Assembly: GCA_004151065.3 (NCBI GenBank)
Contig: NWUY0300001361.1
Coordinates: 1-12,037, forward strand
DNA: 12,037 nt
Direction: 5' to 3'
Source of the DNA: Larix sibirica
Lineage: Eukaryota; Streptophyta; Pinopsida; Pinales; Pinaceae
In this document: positions 1-9,814 of the stretch, piece by piece
How positions within the stretch are numbered: the stretch's first letter is position 1
Layout: every line of letters starts with the position of its first letter
Program-made: the position numbers and the translations under genes
The notes under the pieces: model-generated
Database searches by the model: none
Told to the model about the DNA's origin: nothing
Seen by the model: only the letters and a program-made list of their open reading frames with translations

Positions 1-910
1 TATAAAGTTCTCATCAAGTTGTATAACTTGTTCCCTTTGCATGTAGACACCCTATGATGTCTACAAGAATTTCTCATGAATAGGCCCCAACTAAAAATAT
101 TTCAAATGGATACCAAGATCACTCTCCCCATATATGATGTGAAGATGAATGTTGAGTTTGTGGATTTCTAGGTATGTAGCTTGATGAATTATTTAAAAAC
201 AAACCCTCATATCAGTTACGATCAATGTTTTTTCTAGATAGAAATGAGGGCATATTTTATGGTCTTGTGGTAGTCTTAAACCTAAACACAAGCAATGCAT
301 ACTGAAATCAATGATGAGGATGTATTTTATGAAGAACTTCAGAAAAAATTCTACCTACCATGATGCCTTAGCAACCCTTTATCACATTGTTTTCATATGA
401 GACAATCCATACGATATATAGTGTGATAGTTTAATAAAGTCTTCATTTTCCTTTGCATTTAGCTACAAATTCTAGATCCATACAAGGTACTCATTATTAA
501 ATTTAATTATGGTTTTTTAGATTTCATTTGAGCTTAAGTTTCTAATATGTTTGAATGAAGTGCATTTGATCAATCCTTCTAACTTGCCCTCATAAATGAA
601 CATAATGTTTAACATAGACCTAATTTTCCTTGTCCATGAATCCCTAATTTTACTGCCATGCCAACAACACGCAACACTCCTGCTAGTCCTAGGACCTCTT
701 CCCCTCTTCCCCCAAACCCTGAATTCACAAATGGTCACTTAGGATCACACCATCACATTGCCAATCTCCCTCTGAACACATAATTGCCAAGTGAAGGACC
801 AAATAGCCACCACCATCCTTGATAACGACAACCAAAAAATTATTTTCTCCTAGAATGTTGTTAAATGACTCAAGATCCCTACCAAACCTCCACCCTCCCT
901 ACCTTCTAGG
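1..910. repeat. Diverged dispersed repeat, copy 1 (cut by window edge)
   Basis: This segment is a diverged direct copy of the sequence at about 2690-3645. Shared blocks occur in the same order. They include GCATGTAGACA (near 39 and 2726), ATCAATGATGAG (near 309 and 3001), TACTCATTATTAAATTTAA (near 487 and 3210) and CCACCACCATCCTTGATAAC (near 808 and 3525). By eye, identity is roughly 70-75 percent. Copy 2 carries about 45 extra bases near 3020-3065 that are missing here, so copy 1 has a deletion or copy 2 an insertion. Similarity stops near 910 and seems to run off the left edge. No terminal inverted repeat or target duplication can be seen, so the class of element is open. Confidence 0.85.
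517..898 (-). pseudogene. Decayed coding remnant of unknown family in repeat copy 1
   Basis: Reading the minus strand from 898 downwards, a frame open to 725 includes VVVIKDGGGY, which is identical in repeat copy 2, followed by LHL, IMC and CDGV at matching places. A second frame (738-517) carries EFRVWGKRG and later SMLNIMF, also shared with copy 2. Between CDGV and EFRVWG this copy is 7 bases longer than copy 2, which breaks the frame. There is also a one-base difference near 893. What is seen is that two independent copies keep matching peptides with conservative swaps (R/K, D/E, S/Q). The inference is that an ancestral protein-coding sequence ran through here. I do not recognise the family and propose no function. 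Chance matching due to common descent of non-coding DNA remains possible. Confidence 0.45.
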
Positions 911-2690
911 TAATCCATATAATAGATCCCTTTAAAGGGACTAATTTATATAATTAAAAAAATACTTTTGGTATTGTCATGAAAAATTCACTAGTTATTC
1001 TATTTTATTTAGAGTTTGGTATTTAGTATTTTAATGAGTTCAAAGGGACCAATTCCCAATTTTTGTCTCAATAATTAAACCATGTCAACTATTTTAATTC
1101 CTATCTAAGAAATCAAGAAATAAGGATAGAAACAAAGGAGTTGATTTGTTCATTTGTTAGTCATAATTACAATGTTGGTATGTCTATCGCACTTCTTAAA
1201 TAGTGTGGTTAATTCCCTGCTATAATTGCATGCTCATGTGCATTTAAAAATTTTAGTGCAACCTATTTGTGATTCAATATTAAGTCTTTCCACCAAGAGG
1301 ATATGATATTCTTCAAACTTTTATCCTAATGATCATTTTCCTTCACGCTTGACATTGCCCAATTCTCATCTTAAAAAAGGATAAGTATATGAAATGTGGT
1401 AATCTAGTAGAAATGTCCATATATGGTTCTCACTTTTAAATACAATTTTATCCAAAAACATTCCTTGAATTGTTATAAATGGAGATATGAACAAAGGCTA
1501 TTTTTAATTACTCTTTTGTATTTGGATCTAGGTTAATAAACGTACCCAATTCATTACTAATGATTGAAGAGTACCTAGTGCTTAAGTGTATAAGACTAGT
1601 TTAGGTATTCTTACCCAAATTGGGTCCTCTAATAATGATAACAAAGTTAAGTTAGAAGGGCTAGTGAAAGCTAATTGATGTATATAAGGGCTTGCACAAT
1701 CTTCCCAAGGAATTTTCCCCTTTCTCAAGGGTAATCACCAACATAGTGCACCACATAGGAATCCTAAGCATCCTCCCAAAGTAGGATATATCCATTTGTC
1801 CAATAGTTTATAGCTCAACAATTTAGCCATTGGAGAGATTCTCCTTATTTCCCTTTTTCTATTTTGACTTGAGTTATTATTTGCATTCATGTAAAGGCAT
1901 ATTGTATCCTCGAGGCTAAGTGAAAGAGTTTGTTATTATTTTATTTAGCATTTGTGGACACTTTTTATTCCTATATAAAGGTTGATAGGCCGCATAATGA
2001 AGTCAATCATATTATTCTGAAGGAAACTATTCTCTTTATCTTATTATATTATTGTTTCTCTTGCTATTGGAAATTTATCTATTTTATTATCTTCTTCCGT
2101 TCATGTGCTTCCTCTCTAGTGTATGGTTTGTAGGTGATACAAAATAAAAGTAAGTCAACTGGTGCACGAGCATCAGTCTAGGACCTTCTCTCTTTCATAT
2201 TTTCTAGGGTCAAGCCCTTAATTAGTTTGATCAACTCATAAAAACAACATTCTAGATTCAATTTAATGAAGTGTTCCCTCCCACCCACATATGTGTTGAC
2301 ACTTTATATAAAGATCTCCCCTACTTTGGTTTTTCATTGAAGTGGAATTCTAACCTCAGAAATAACATTTTCATTAGATGTTGTTTATGGAATCCTAACC
2401 CTCCCACCTAGATCTTAGGCTATTAGGTCCACTTTTTAGTATTTTCCTTTAGTAGTTTCTTGTGTTTTTTTCTTTAGTTCTATAAAATATTAGTTTTGTC
2501 CCATGGCTTGGATTAGATAGTCACCCTCATTTACATCTAGTACCATCCTTCACCTCTCCACTAGGGTGTGATTTTTTTTATCCTCCTATCAATAGCCTCT
2601 TAGTCTAGATGTTAAGGTTTTTATGGCCCATATTATATGTCGTTTTCATGTCCAAATATCCCCCATGGACCTTCATATATTAAAATCCAT
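911..2690. other. AT-rich spacer, no gene recognised
   Basis: This stretch holds no long reading frame and no match to the flanking repeat copies. Two similar blocks, AAGGGACTAATT near 936 and AAGGGACCAATT near 1043, flank an AT-rich stretch of about 110 bp that might be a small insertion, but no inverted termini are visible. A TATATAAG sequence near 1681 resembles a TATA box, yet no coding region follows it, so I do not call a promoter. Confidence 0.5.
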
Positions 2691-3645
2691 TGAATAAGTT
2701 TACTCTACATATATATGCCCCTCTGCATGTAGACATCCTCAATATTCTACAAGAATTTGTCATCAACAAACCCCCACCAACAATATTTTAGTTGGATATC
2801 AAGATAACTCTCCCCAAATATGATTGAAATATGAATGTTGAGATTGTGGATTCCCATATATGTAGGCTAATGAATTATTTTAAGACAAACCTTCATCTCA
2901 CTAAGGATTAATAATTTTTTCTAGATATCAATCACTTAGAGGGCATAGTACAAGCTTTGGTGGCAATCTCAAACCTAGACACCATAAATGTATATTGAAA
3001 TCAATGATGAGCCCACCTTCAGAACTGCCTCTAAATGCATCAAAACTTGGATATAAACAACATAAGAGGAATTTCTACCTACCATCATACCTCAACAACT
3101 CTTTGTCTCATTGTTTTCACCTCAAGCAAACTCTATGATAAATAGTGCATTAGTTTATTAAATTCTTCACCTTCATTCACGTTCATCTACAAGTTCTAGC
3201 TCCAAACAAAGTACTCATTATTAAATTTAAATATGGTTAGGTAGATTTTATTCATGTTAAAGTATCCAATATGTTTGAAATAAGTACTTTGAATAAATCC
3301 TTCTAGCATGCCCTCACAACTAAACATAATGTTCAACATAGAACTAATTTTCCTATTCCATGAAGCCCTACTTTTGTTGCCAACCAAACAACTTGTAGCA
3401 CTCTTACTTGTCCCAATCCCTCTTGCCTCTCTTTCCCCAAACCCTAAATTCAATAGTGCTCATCACACCATCACATCCCCAATCTCACTCTTCACACATA
3501 ATTGTCAAGTGAAGGGTCACATAACCACCACCATCCTTGATAACAACAACCAAGAGGCTCTTTTCTCCCAAACCTTTGTTAAATTGCTCAAGCTCCTTAC
3601 CACACCTCGCCCCCTCCCTACCATGTAGGATGGGTCTCATAGAAT
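2690..3645. repeat. Diverged dispersed repeat, copy 2 (more complete)
   Basis: This is the second copy of the repeat at 1-910, in the same orientation and offset by about 2.69 kb. It keeps the block near 3020-3065 that copy 1 lacks. The two copies could be separate insertions of one family, the arms of an old segmental duplication, or, less likely, long terminal repeats of a decayed element. The 1.8 kb between them shows no retroelement coding sequence, and no TG...CA ends are evident, which argues against the last option. Confidence 0.85.
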
Positions 3646-3709
3646 GTCCATTATTTATTACCACCAATGCTGCACCATAACCTTTATGATCGGCCCTTGC
3701 AAATATACT
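3196..3709 (-). pseudogene. Decayed coding remnant of unknown family in repeat copy 2
   Basis: On the minus strand a frame is open from 3709 to 3488, reaches a TGA at 3485-3487 and then continues to a TAA at 3404-3406. It contains GYGAALVVINNGH, VVVIKDGGGY and CDGV, then EFRVWGKRG. Copy 1 has a glycine codon (GGA) where this copy has the TGA. Just after WGKRG this copy has one extra base compared with copy 1. The overlapping frame 3453-3196 then picks up the rest (SMLNIMF, EGMLEGF, FKHI), which aligns without gaps over about 60 codons with copy 1. Taken together, the ancestral frame would have covered roughly 170 codons. No domain is recognised. Replacement differences are common, so neither copy looks selected now. 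Confidence 0.5.
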
Positions 3710-3940
3710 CTAGAATTATATGTATCAACCCTCGATTGGTCATACCTCATCCTTGGAATTCCCTACCAATAACACAACAAAGTTATCTATAATGCTCACT
3801 AAAACAAATACATCATGGCCATATACAATCAATGTTGTAAACTACTGGCAATACTCCTAATAACAATTTAACCAACTAGATAACAACTTAGCCTCAATGT
3901 GTGTCTCTCTCTTAGTGTCTAATTCACATCTACATTCCCC
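3710..3940. other. Spacer, no feature recognised
   Basis: The minus-strand frame of the repeat remnant closes at a TAG at 3710-3712 and nothing clearly coding continues beyond it. No repeat or structured element stands out before the 69-bp tandem duplication. Confidence 0.4.
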
Positions 3941-4078
3941 TAGACACACAACATATTCCCTCTTCTTCGCCAATCTTCTGTAAATACACTAATCACTACC
4001 ACACATGTTTAGACACACAGCGTATTCCCTCCTCTTCACTAATCTTCTATAAATACACTAATCACTACCACACATGTA
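3941..4078. repeat. 69-bp tandem duplication, two copies
   Basis: Two head-to-tail units, 3941-4009 and 4010-4078, start with TAGACACACA and end with ACCACACATGT. They differ at about seven positions. A third unit appears only as its first few bases (TAGATA at 4079). The divergence shows that the duplication is not recent. Confidence 0.92.
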
Positions 4079-6093
4079 TAGATACTTGGCATCCCAACCC
4101 ATAGTTCATCTTTTTTAACCATGTTTCCACTGCCCTCAATAGGAACTCGACACCGTGCCAAACTATCTTATGTTATGCATTGATAGTAGGCTCACACCAC
4201 ACACTAGTATTTGCATTCAATACTTTTTCTTGCATCAACAATTTTTTTTCTAACTGTTGTACGAAGGAACGTATTGAGACTTGCATATCCTAGAACTACC
4301 CCTCTCAAAAATCACTAGGTTCAAAAGAGGAATACCAAAGGTTTTGTTGTTTGAATTTTTAGCCTTAATATTTCTGCATTCCTCTCTCCACTGTTTTGTC
4401 GTTGAAGCTTCGTGCAGAGTGCACAGAAAAGTCATTCATGCTCCATCTCTCCAAAATTATGCACTCCAACATCGACGTCAATTAAGAACGCAGAGATATC
4501 ACCCTACATGCAAACCTCGACATCTTGATTGTTCCACCTTATGAAGTTTCACACTTTTCCTTTTTCAAATATTCCTTTCCATTGCCCAACAATGCTGCAT
4601 AAAAAAAATGGTCTTAGTTTCATGTTTCCTCTATCGCACGTCCCCATACTCCGCACTCACTTGCATTTCTACTTCCACACGTAAGATACAATGCAGAATA
4701 GATAGATAATTCAAATACATACAGCTACGTGTATATAACTCCCACATAAAAAATATTGCATATAGTTCTCTCGAAGATTGATTCTAAGTGTGGAGATGAT
4801 GAAGAGGATGAATGTTCTTATGCATTCCTACATATCACCTTGAGTTGTCAAATCACTAATCTTACACGGATATCTAGGAATTTATTGAGAATACTTCAAC
4901 TCGTTGAGATGATAGATTCGACAAGATCTATTTAAAGAATGAAAGATACATTGTTGTACAACGGTGGTGGGATACCTAATGACACACGATTAGGCTTTTA
5001 ATAGGATTGGTTTAAGAGTACAAATAGGTGAATACTATCCTTGTTTCTAGGATGTTCCATGATGAATGAGCTAACCACTAGAAGATGGAACCTAAGAAAA
5101 AATTAGAATCATTACGAGGTTACAAAATGAACTATTTATCTTTATATGATAAAGAATACCTTTCATTTGTGGCCTATAACTAGTATCCTAACTTGTCAAG
5201 AGAGGAATAAGCGAAGATAAGAGTTTGAATGTCTCGGTTGGCGAAGATGGGTTGCATGCCTAAGTTTTTGACAATAGAGAAGTAGTTCATTGGTGCTTTA
5301 AATGTTTCGACATAACCACCAAATTATACAAATAGAAGAAGCATGAAAGAATTTGATTCCCCTCATGCTTATTACCTTTCCAAATATGTTGTTTCTCCTA
5401 GAGCCCACTAACAAGTTCAGATGCAAGTTCTCATAGTATGTTGAACAAGGGTTGCAAGCAACAAAGTCCATACTTTTATGAGAATATTGAGATGAAAAGT
5501 GAGCATGAGATTGGAAGCTCTTGTAAGAAAATATTTTGTAATTTCTGAATCATTTTAGATTAGTGTATGTTTTGAATCATTCTTAATTTTCTTACAGAAG
5601 TTGTCTATGAAATAGTATAGGTGTCAAATTGGTAGTGAATACAATGAGAAATGCATGGAGCAGATTTGAAAATTGGTGTGTAATTTTTGCTAATTTTTTG
5701 TAGTTGTATACATGACATGATTGAGTAATGTGACAGGTCTGAAAGTGTTTTTGGTGTTATAGCCATTGTGATGGCATAGATGTTGGGAAGAAGTGCACGT
5801 ATAACATTATGATATAATTTTGAAAGGGATGACTTACATGAGCAAGACCAAGAGTAATGAAAGAGAAATGGCTATTTCGAAACATAGTTGTATGCGAAAA
5901 TATCTACTGCATTTTTCTTAGTTAGATTTAAATATTGAGCGAGAATCAAATATCCATATGTAGGTTATTCACATTGCATAAATAAGGAGGGCCTTATATA
6001 ATTTAAGAGCACATATAAGTATGAGACAAATAGATGTTTGTCTCTTATTCAAAATTTTCAACCTACAAAAAATTTGTATCATTGTAAAATGAC
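4079..6093. other. Spacer, no gene recognised
   Basis: Only short frames occur. On the minus strand 4042-4167 is open for 42 codons. On the plus strand a frame without a start codon runs open for about 60 codons around 4749-4934 and contains an acidic run (GDDEEDE). Neither matches a family I know, and both lengths are ordinary for AT-rich DNA. The plus-strand frame at 4281-4544 has a hydrophobic start followed by a basic tail, but there is no further support for it as a gene. A TATATAA at 4732-4738 could be a TATA box but has no convincing gene behind it. Confidence 0.4.
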
Positions 6094-6532
6094 CTGCATC
6101 ATTTGATACAGAAATAGATCCACATTTGAGTTGGCTTCCAATGGTCTGGATTTGGGTAGACAATTTATTTTAACGAAATTCCAATTCCAGGATGTGGAAA
6201 TCCTTTATTTTTTCAGAATCCATAATCAACTATGTAGAAAATCAACTGCTTTTGTGGTTTTAATAAGCAATCCGTTTACATTGCATTGATATCAATTTTT
6301 TGATACAGATCATTTTTTAAAGCAAGTTGAGAATCCTTTTCAGCAACAATTTTTTCCGAACAAGAACCTTTCTATAAAGCATCCAACACCCTTTTCTCAT
6401 TTTTTAAATCATATAGTAAAAATGGTAGAGATGGTGATGGACTTGGTGGAGTTGGAGGTAGCAATTCCCACACTTCAGATAATAATTTATTTGCCTTATT
6501 AATACCATGTAATATTGATAACTCCCCCATGT
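6094..6532 (-). pseudogene. Candidate decayed exon of an unidentified gene
   Basis: Read on the minus strand, a polypyrimidine tract and CTTTGCAG (6540-6533) form a plausible 3' splice site. The sequence after it reads in one frame for about 145 codons, with five stops but no visible frameshift. Chance would predict about ten stops in DNA of this composition. Near its start lies a proline/serine-rich stretch (ELLPPTPPSPSPSLPF), then a lysine- and glutamate-rich segment that could be helical (EKIVAEKDSQLALKNDLYQK). Further on are GFPHPGIGISLK and VYPNPDHWKPTQMWIYF. A possible 5' splice site, GCAG/GTCATT, follows at 6094/6093. The family is not recognised. Against the call, the plus strand also has an open 73-codon frame at about 6330-6550, so orientation is not settled. 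Confidence 0.38.
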
Positions 6533-6669
6533 CTGCAAAGGGAAGGGCTTAAAACTTATTAAGGCTGCAGACAAAGAATACTTTCACTTCTACAAATTCT
6601 TTGGTACAAATTTTGCAGATATAGAATTAAAGATTTGAAGTTGGTGTAGTGATTTGTAGTATACATATT

Positions 6670-6833
6670 TTTCTGGAATAATTGCATTGGTGTATTTTGT
6701 AAATGAACAATTGAGGTGACTTTTCTTTGACCATTCTTGAGGATGTGGTTTGAAATGTCAATCTTAATAATACTAAGGAAGAGTGATTAAAAATGTTGAT
6801 CTTAAAAATACTCCAATGCAGATATTCCAGAAA
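6670..6833. repeat. Inverted repeat pair, possible MITE-like element
   Basis: The left arm at 6670-6690 (TTTCTGGAATAATTGCATTG...) is the reverse complement of the right arm at 6813-6833 at 19 of 21 positions. Weaker pairing continues about eight bases inwards. The arms enclose about 120 bp of AT-rich DNA, and the whole unit is 164 bp. No target-site duplication is evident at the ends, so it may be an old MITE (small non-autonomous DNA transposon) or a chance foldback. It lies within a presumed intron of the decayed minus-strand gene. Confidence 0.45.
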
Positions 6834-7105
6834 GAGCACTCGTACTAGCTATCGAAATAGTAAGAAATACTTACTCCCACTAGCAAAGGTAAAAGTTGGC
6901 TTAAGCACTACAAAAGGTATGTTGAAAATGAGATGAGGTATCACCATTGCTCCACTATGTGTGGCATTACTATGAAATATCAATGAAACATAGAGATATT
7001 TTTAGTAAAAAATGTACATATATAAAATATCTATGCACATTTTCCTTCCAATGTATTATGCTAAACATCTAGAATTAATTTAGATGAATACATGTATACC
7101 TTGTC

Positions 7106-7245
7106 ACCAGTCTGATAATTCTTCCATCCACTTCCATGACGATGTACTGCAGCTTTTTTCTAAAGAATTGTAGGATACATTGAACCAACCTCTTCATATA
7201 GATGTGACTTTCTAATATTGAAAACTTTAGTCAGTGACTCCTACA
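7106..7245 (-). pseudogene. Second candidate decayed exon, minus strand
   Basis: On the minus strand TGTCAATGTAG (ending at 7246) is a possible 3' splice site and GACAAG/GTATAC (7106/7105) a good match to a plant 5' splice site. Between them one frame reads ESLTKVFNIRK, then LYEEVGSMYPTIL, a single TAG, and KKAAVHRHGSGWKNYQTGDK. A different frame of the same stretch is fully open (KRLVQCILQFFRKK, MEVDGRIIRLVTR), so the true frame is undecided. It lies on the same strand as the candidate exon at 6094-6532 and the one at 7366-7560, in an order that fits a single gene. The family is not recognised. Confidence 0.3.
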
Positions 7246-7365
7246 TTGACAAGGGGGCATAGGTCTACAATGTAGACAATGAGAGTGAAATAAGCTTGAA
7301 ACATGCAATTTTTTTTATGCTTCATATAAAAGGAGATAAATTAAGAAGCTAAATTAATCTTTTAC

Positions 7366-7560
7366 CTGAACAAGGCCCAAATAATCCATGTCCAATTACA
7401 AGTGCCTTGGAACTTGGGCATGTGCTTTTTGTTTCATGAAGAGTAGGAAACACCTTTTTGGGAATCAATTAGAGCTGTAAGAAGGAAATTCCCAAAGGCC
7501 TTTTTGAGACATATATGACCACACTTTCTAAGATAGTACTATCATTTACAAAAATGGCAT
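7366..7560 (-). pseudogene. Third candidate decayed exon, minus strand
   Basis: The minus strand shows a possible 5' splice site, TTCAG/GTAAAAG, at 7366/7365. Upstream of it one frame has a single stop and reads VVIYVSKRPLGISF, then LIPKKVFPTLHETKSTCPSS and KALVIGHGLFGPCSG. A second frame of the same DNA, with three stops, reads VPRHL, a stop, then LDMDYLGLVQ and would join in phase with ESLTKVF of the next candidate exon. The upstream limit is not visible. I do not recognise the protein. The call rests on splice-site placement, low stop density and matching strand, and is tentative. Confidence 0.28.
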
Positions 7561-7570
7561 AAATATCCTA

Positions 7571-8132
7571 TGAACATGCATGGCCAGTAAAGGTATACAC
7601 TTTATACAACATATAACAAGTAAATGATAAACATATAATTGGATATATGTTTCTATCAATTCATTGTAGAAGTAGGTGTTATAGTTACCGATAAGTCATG
7701 TTTAACTACCATAAATGTAAATATGTTCATCTAGTAGCAAAGTAGTTATATTAAAATTGCTCATACAATTTTGCGGGCATTATTTTCAATATTTATTTGC
7801 ATTCAACAAGGTTATTATGTTTTTTACCATTTAATTGAAAAAAAACACATTGATTGAAACAACATTCATTCAAGATATAAATTTTACGTATGTTAAATAT
7901 AAGGGCCATTCATGTTACATATAGATATAGAATAATAGCCATATGCCCAAAATGCAATAGAAAGATGATAAACTTATGCCAAAAATGTGAGTGAACAAGC
8001 ACAACTAGTAAAGGTAGACACTCCATATAACATATAATGTAAGTAAATGACAAACATATAGTTGGATATAGATTTCTATCAATTCATTGTAGAATTAGGC
8101 CTTATATTTAGCCATAAGACATGTTGAACTAC
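7571..8132. repeat. Pair of diverged direct repeats of about 140 bp
   Basis: The segment at 7571-7712 resembles the one at 7992-8132 in the same orientation, 421 bp apart. Shared blocks include AGTAAAGGTA, ACATATAA, TTTCTATCAATTCATTGTAG and GTTNAACTAC. Small indels and many substitutions separate them, so the duplication is old. The DNA between them is AT-rich without a recognisable gene. Confidence 0.85.
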
Positions 8133-8237
8133 AACTTTGGTGTTGACTAAAATCCATATTTATGGGTTATTTGGATTCAACAACTTGAGATTAAATTTCA
8201 CATTTTTCAATTTTTCATTCATCCAAGTACCTTAAAA

Positions 8238-8280
8238 ATTATTATTGTTGTTGTTGTTGTTGTTGTTGTTATTATTATTT
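8238..8280. repeat. Compound ATT/GTT microsatellite
   Basis: Eight perfect GTT triplets (8247-8270) are flanked by two ATT triplets on the left and three on the right. The ATT ends probably derive from GTT or the reverse by substitution in an older, longer tract. Confidence 0.97.
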
Positions 8281-8287
8281 AACACAT

Positions 8288-8407
8288 ATGATGCATATCC
8301 AATGAACTAACACATCATATATTGTCCCACAAACAAATGGATCTCATATGATACTATGACCTTAAAAATGATCTCATGCGATGCATACCTAATGAATTAA
8401 CACGTCA
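8288..8407. repeat. Pair of 30-bp direct repeats, 90 bp apart
   Basis: Positions 8288-8317 and 8378-8407 share GATGCATA, AATGAA, TAACAC and TCA at matching spacing, with about five mismatches in 30 bases. An ATCTCAT block also recurs at 8341 and 8371. Confidence 0.7.
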
Positions 8408-8430
8408 GCTAAAACATCAAAATCATAACT

Positions 8431-8590
8431 TGTATGTATCGAATGTAACATACATACAATATGGAGAGTGACAAGCATGATTGATATTGTATGTATTGAA
8501 GGTAACATACATGCAATGTGGAGAGTGACAAGCATGATTGATATTGTATGTATCAAAGGTAACATACATGTAATGTGGATAGTGATGAGT
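8431..8590. repeat. 57-bp minisatellite, about 2.8 copies
   Basis: Three units start at 8431, 8488 and 8545 with TGTATGTAT. Units 1 and 2 differ at about four positions, and unit 3 decays after about 45 bases. Within each unit TGTATGTA is followed after about a dozen bases by TACATACA or a one-base variant, so each unit could form a small hairpin. GAGAGTGACAAGCATGATTG is identical in the first two units. Confidence 0.95.
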
Positions 8591-8850
8591 GTGAAATCTT
8601 AAACAATGCTTAAGAATTGGAATTTTTCTTAAAATAATATAAAATGCAATAGACCTTAATTCCTATGCCACAAGGGATAAATATTATCCATGTATACAAG
8701 AGTTCGATAATGCAAAATAATAAATTCACACAAGTGTACATCTATATAAGTTACATGTGACCTCACATCATAATGTATGTATTTTATGTCAATACATAAT
8801 GTACATATCTATATGCAAATGAGTTTCTTCCATAGTGTGTCCTCAATTGT

Positions 8851-8965
8851 CAACTTGTCCAAGGTAACTAGATTTAGATATAAATGAAAAAAAATAATTA
8901 ATGTTTTTAAAATAAATTTGTCCAAACAATTGAATTGAGATATAAATAAAAAAAATGTTTTTAAA
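8851..8965. repeat. Imperfect tandem duplication, about 63 bp period
   Basis: The block from 8851 recurs from 8914. Both run TTGTCCAA, then GATATAAAT, then poly-A, then AATGTTTTTAAA. Indels in the A-rich part differ between the two, so the exact unit length is uncertain. Confidence 0.75.
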
Positions 8966-9021
8966 GTGTAACTATTCCAAGAAAAATGTGCACCTTATAG
9001 TATTTGATCTACCTCGTTAAC

Positions 9022-9069
9022 CTTTAGTTAAAAAAGATCTATAAACTTTAGTTAAAAAAGATCTATAAT
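9022..9069. repeat. 24-bp tandem duplication
   Basis: CTTTAGTTAAAAAAGATCTA is repeated exactly at 9022 and 9046. The perfect identity suggests a fairly recent event. Confidence 0.95.
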
Positions 9070-9125
9070 GATACTAAAAAGGAGATATGGAAAAGCCACA
9101 TAGGTAGGACCAAAAGTAAAGTGTT

Positions 9126-9161
9126 TACCCATAAAAACAAGAAGTATCTACCCATAAAAAA
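9126..9161. repeat. Short repeat of 12 bp, 24 bp apart
   Basis: TACCCATAAAAA occurs at 9126-9137 and again at 9150-9161, with a less similar stretch between the two. Confidence 0.7.
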
Positions 9162-9218
9162 TAGTTAAAACAAGCTTGCCAAATATATTCCCTATGACAT
9201 TTATATTGCCAACCATAC

Positions 9219-9315
9219 TAACCAAGTAAACAAACTAATTAAAAACACAGGAATAATAAGATATGATAACCAAGTAAACAAACTACTCAAAAATACATAA
9301 AAGTAATAAGATATC
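9219..9315. repeat. 48-bp tandem duplication
   Basis: Units start at 9219 and 9267 with TAACCAAGTAAACAAACTA, and both end with AATAAGATAT followed by GA or CA. The middles differ at several bases. Confidence 0.92.
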
Positions 9316-9464
9316 ATAAATGTCAATTTTCAAGTCCAAGTTGAGGATCTTCTATATTGAATAATAGTTGTGGAGTGAGTATTCAAGAATTGAAACATTG
9401 AAACCTTAGGATCATTATGTTAATTTTATAGTGAGATGGGATAGAATTGAGAAAAAAGTGAACC

Positions 9465-9516
9465 ATAAATTTCAAGTGATGCAAAATATCATAACTTTCA
9501 AGTGATGCAAAATATT
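9465..9516. repeat. 26-bp tandem duplication
   Basis: Two units, 9465-9490 and 9491-9516, share TTTCAAGTGATGCAAAATAT exactly and differ by one base in the leading CATAAA/CATAAC. Confidence 0.95.
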
Positions 9517-9814
9517 GGAGAGGACAGAAGTGAGACAACATAGAATATAACTGGTAGTGTATCAATGACATAAAATCAAAACCCAAATTGTCTTAAACAA
9601 GGCTGCATGGCAGCAAATACCTGCCGAGTTAGAATGGTAGGTTGAAGCTTAGATTTTGGATTTTTGTAATTATATTTGCTACACAACTCTCGCTATACAG
9701 AAGCATCGAAAAGCATTGATAATTGTTCTACAAAATGTTGACTGAAATAAATGAAGCACTTTTAAAACACGTGAACTTATATTGCCTTGCATTGAAACAT
9801 TGAAAGAAATAAGG

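Noticed and set aside
3308-3628. Plus-strand frame of 106 codons in repeat copy 2
   Set aside because: The product is leucine- and proline-rich low-complexity sequence. The matching frame of copy 1 stops early, and the minus strand explains the conserved peptides better.
1-3645. The two 0.9-kb repeats as the LTR pair of a retrotransposon
   Set aside because: The copies are highly diverged, there are no TG/CA ends, primer-binding site or polypurine tract, and the interior lacks any gag or pol similarity.
4281-4544. Plus-strand 87-codon frame with a hydrophobic segment that could be a signal peptide
   Set aside because: The length is ordinary for open frames here. No family match, no convincing promoter and no conserved repeat copy supports it.
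7263-7277. Palindrome GTCTACAATGTAGAC
   Set aside because: The arms are only 7 bases, and it has no T-run or gene end beside it; it is likely chance in AT-rich DNA.
7457-7496. Inverted repeat TTTGGGAAT / ATTCCCAAA
   Set aside because: The 9-base arms sit within a candidate exon and have no other element-like features.
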